A stretch of 64,000 nucleotides of DNA from Corynebacterium kalinowskii. GTDB taxonomy: Bacteria > Actinomycetota > Actinomycetes > Mycobacteriales > Mycobacteriaceae. The position numbers were made by a program, and so were the translations under genes. Shown here piece by piece: positions 63,231 through 64,000 of the stretch. A model generated the notes under the pieces. It was not told the origin of the DNA, did no database searches, and saw only the letters and a program-made list of their open reading frames with translations. The DNA lies in the NCBI RefSeq assembly GCF_009734385.1, contig NZ_CP046452.1, positions 2,356,001 to 2,420,000 on the forward strand, written 5' to 3'. Positions within the stretch are counted from its first letter, which is position 1. Every line of letters begins with the position of its first letter.

Positions 63231-63734
63231 GTGCCGTCCCCCGAAAACCTTTTATTGTATTTGTCGCCAGAGCAAGAAAGTTCGATCCATCAGCTTTTCG
63301 ACCATCTTGCCGGACTCGGGTTCCCACGACAACACCAGACCCCGCACATCACACTTACGTTCTCACCGAGCATGAATTCACAGGTCGTCGAGCGTGCTGC
63401 TGAGCTGCTCCCACCCCTGATTCCGGCCGAATTCACCCGCGTGGGCACGGTCATTTTCGGCACAAAGTCCAAGCGAACGATCGCCTGGCTCCTCGAAGCC
63501 TCTGATGAGATGGAAGCAGCGGCCCGCGAGCTCAGCGCCCTGAACCCGGACGGCCGGGGCGACCGCTGGACCCCGCACCTGACCATCGGGCTGCGCCTGC
63601 CCCGCGACGTGGTCCCCGACTATCTCGCGGCCCTCGATGAGCTCGAGCAGCCCCGCTCGTTTACGGCCGTCACCGCCGCCTACTGGCGCCCCGAACCCCA
63701 GATTCTGCAGGTCATTGGGGGAAAGGATGCCTGA
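63231..63734 (+). CDS. 2'-5' RNA ligase-like 2H phosphoesterase
   Basis: 167 residues. The two catalytic HxT motifs are TPHITLTFS and TPHLTIGLRL, at about 43 and 121, in the two-lobed 2H fold. Bacterial members act as RNA 2',3'-cyclic phosphodiesterases or ligases. The start is a GTG at 63231; the upstream frame lies inside the divergent gene. It overlaps the start of the following nei-like gene by 8 bases, so the two are coupled, which fits a nucleic acid repair context. Confidence 0.88.
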   Translation: MPSPENLLLYLSPEQESSIHQLFDHLAGLGFPRQHQTPHITLTFSPSMNSQVVERAAELLPPLIPAEFTRVGTVIFGTKSKRTIAWLLEASDEMEAAARELSALNPDGRGDRWTPHLTIGLRLPRDVVPDYLAALDELEQPRSFTAVTAAYWRPEPQILQVIGGKDA

Positions 63735-64000
63735 AGGCCACGTCATTCACCGCCTCGCCCGCGACCTGAACCATGAGTTTTCCGGTCACTGCGTCCGGGT
63801 CAGCTCGCCGCAGGGCAGGTTCGCCGAATCCGCCGCGCTTCTCGACGGCCACATGTTCACCCACGCTGAGGCCTACGGCAAACAACTGTTCTTGCACTTC
63901 GATTCACCACACATCGTGTTCATTCACCTGGGGTTGATCGGGAAGTTTCGGCTCGCACCACTCGCAGAGCCCAAGGGAATCGTGCGATTGCGCATCACCG
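63727..64000 (+). CDS. nei: Fpg/Nei family DNA glycosylase, 3' end outside the window
   Basis: The first 91 residues are visible, starting MPEGHVIHRLARDLNHEFSG. Pro2 and Glu3 are the catalytic residues of the Fpg/Nei family. The MPEGH start and HIVFIHLGLIGKFR agree with endonuclease VIII (Nei2) type enzymes. It removes oxidised bases and cleaves abasic sites. The zinc-finger C-terminus is beyond the right edge. AAAGGATG places a short ribosome site at the ATG, and it overlaps the 2H phosphoesterase gene. Confidence 0.92.
   Translation, partial: MPEGHVIHRLARDLNHEFSGHCVRVSSPQGRFAESAALLDGHMFTHAEAYGKQLFLHFDSPHIVFIHLGLIGKFRLAPLAEPKGIVRLRIT

Overview
The window is a piece of a Corynebacterium chromosome. 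This follows from gene content and order: DUF2020, DUF5926 and DUF5318 genes, an HrrSA-like two-component pair, a divergent second pyruvate kinase, an Lsr2-type nucleoid protein, an ino1 gene, and the actinobacterial cluster DUF5318-ponA-GT87-small membrane protein-rpsF-ssb-rplI-dnaB. GC content looks high (above 55% by eye) except in the left-hand accessory segment, the rRNA spacers and the lsr2 promoter. All assignments come from reading the sequence and from family knowledge; no database search was run.

Layout. 1-3.94 kb is an accessory segment: a tyrosine recombinase cut by the left edge, a small hypothetical gene, and an AT-richer three-gene minus-strand operon (TIGR04255 family, HTH/MbcA-like protein, unknown HPCSMR protein). 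It stops at the 3' end of a tRNA-Arg(ACG) gene, a typical integrase target, so it is probably the end of an integrated element. tRNA-Ser(GCT) and an aqpZ-type aquaporin follow. 5.1-10.4 kb is a minus-strand block (DUF5926, glycerophosphodiester phosphodiesterase, atypical pyruvate kinase, PhoD phosphatase). 10.5-18.8 kb holds lsr2, hrrSA, a DUF2020 lipoprotein, a class E sortase with a 50-residue membrane partner, a YidC paralogue, a TetR regulator with an operator, a GlsB protein, a universal stress protein and an RluA-type pseudouridine synthase.

18.9-25.7 kb has two tandem paralogous MacB/FtsX-like ABC systems. 25.7-31.1 kb has a sodium:solute symporter with a 41-residue partner, a GyrI-like protein, an AhpD-like protein, succinate-semialdehyde dehydrogenase and an aromatic aminotransferase. 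31.2-37.05 kb is a complete minus-strand rRNA operon (16S-23S-5S-tRNA-Ala). 37.1-39.3 kb is a GntR-controlled ABC exporter. After it come an NYN-domain protein, a PspA-like protein, a thioredoxin, and a copper module (copZ, copA with a CsoR-type operator in its promoter).

44.8-64 kb contains an MFS transporter, an FAH-family hydrolase, dnaB, a TetR/GH13 divergent pair around a perfect palindrome, an intergenic cluster of DnaA boxes, the rplI-ssb-rpsF operon (no rpsR), a small membrane protein, a GT87 mannosyltransferase-like protein, a class A penicillin-binding protein, DUF5318, ino1, a MarR regulator, a universal stress protein, an SDR, trhO, vanZ, a DUF4272 gene, a 2H phosphoesterase and the start of a Nei/Fpg glycosylase cut by the right edge.

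The most interesting parts are the integrase-linked TIGR04255/HTH/HPCSMR operon, the DnaA-box cluster at 50.2-50.45 kb, a repeated 12-mer CTTWTCGACGCC scattered through the window, and several small membrane proteins tightly coupled to larger partners.
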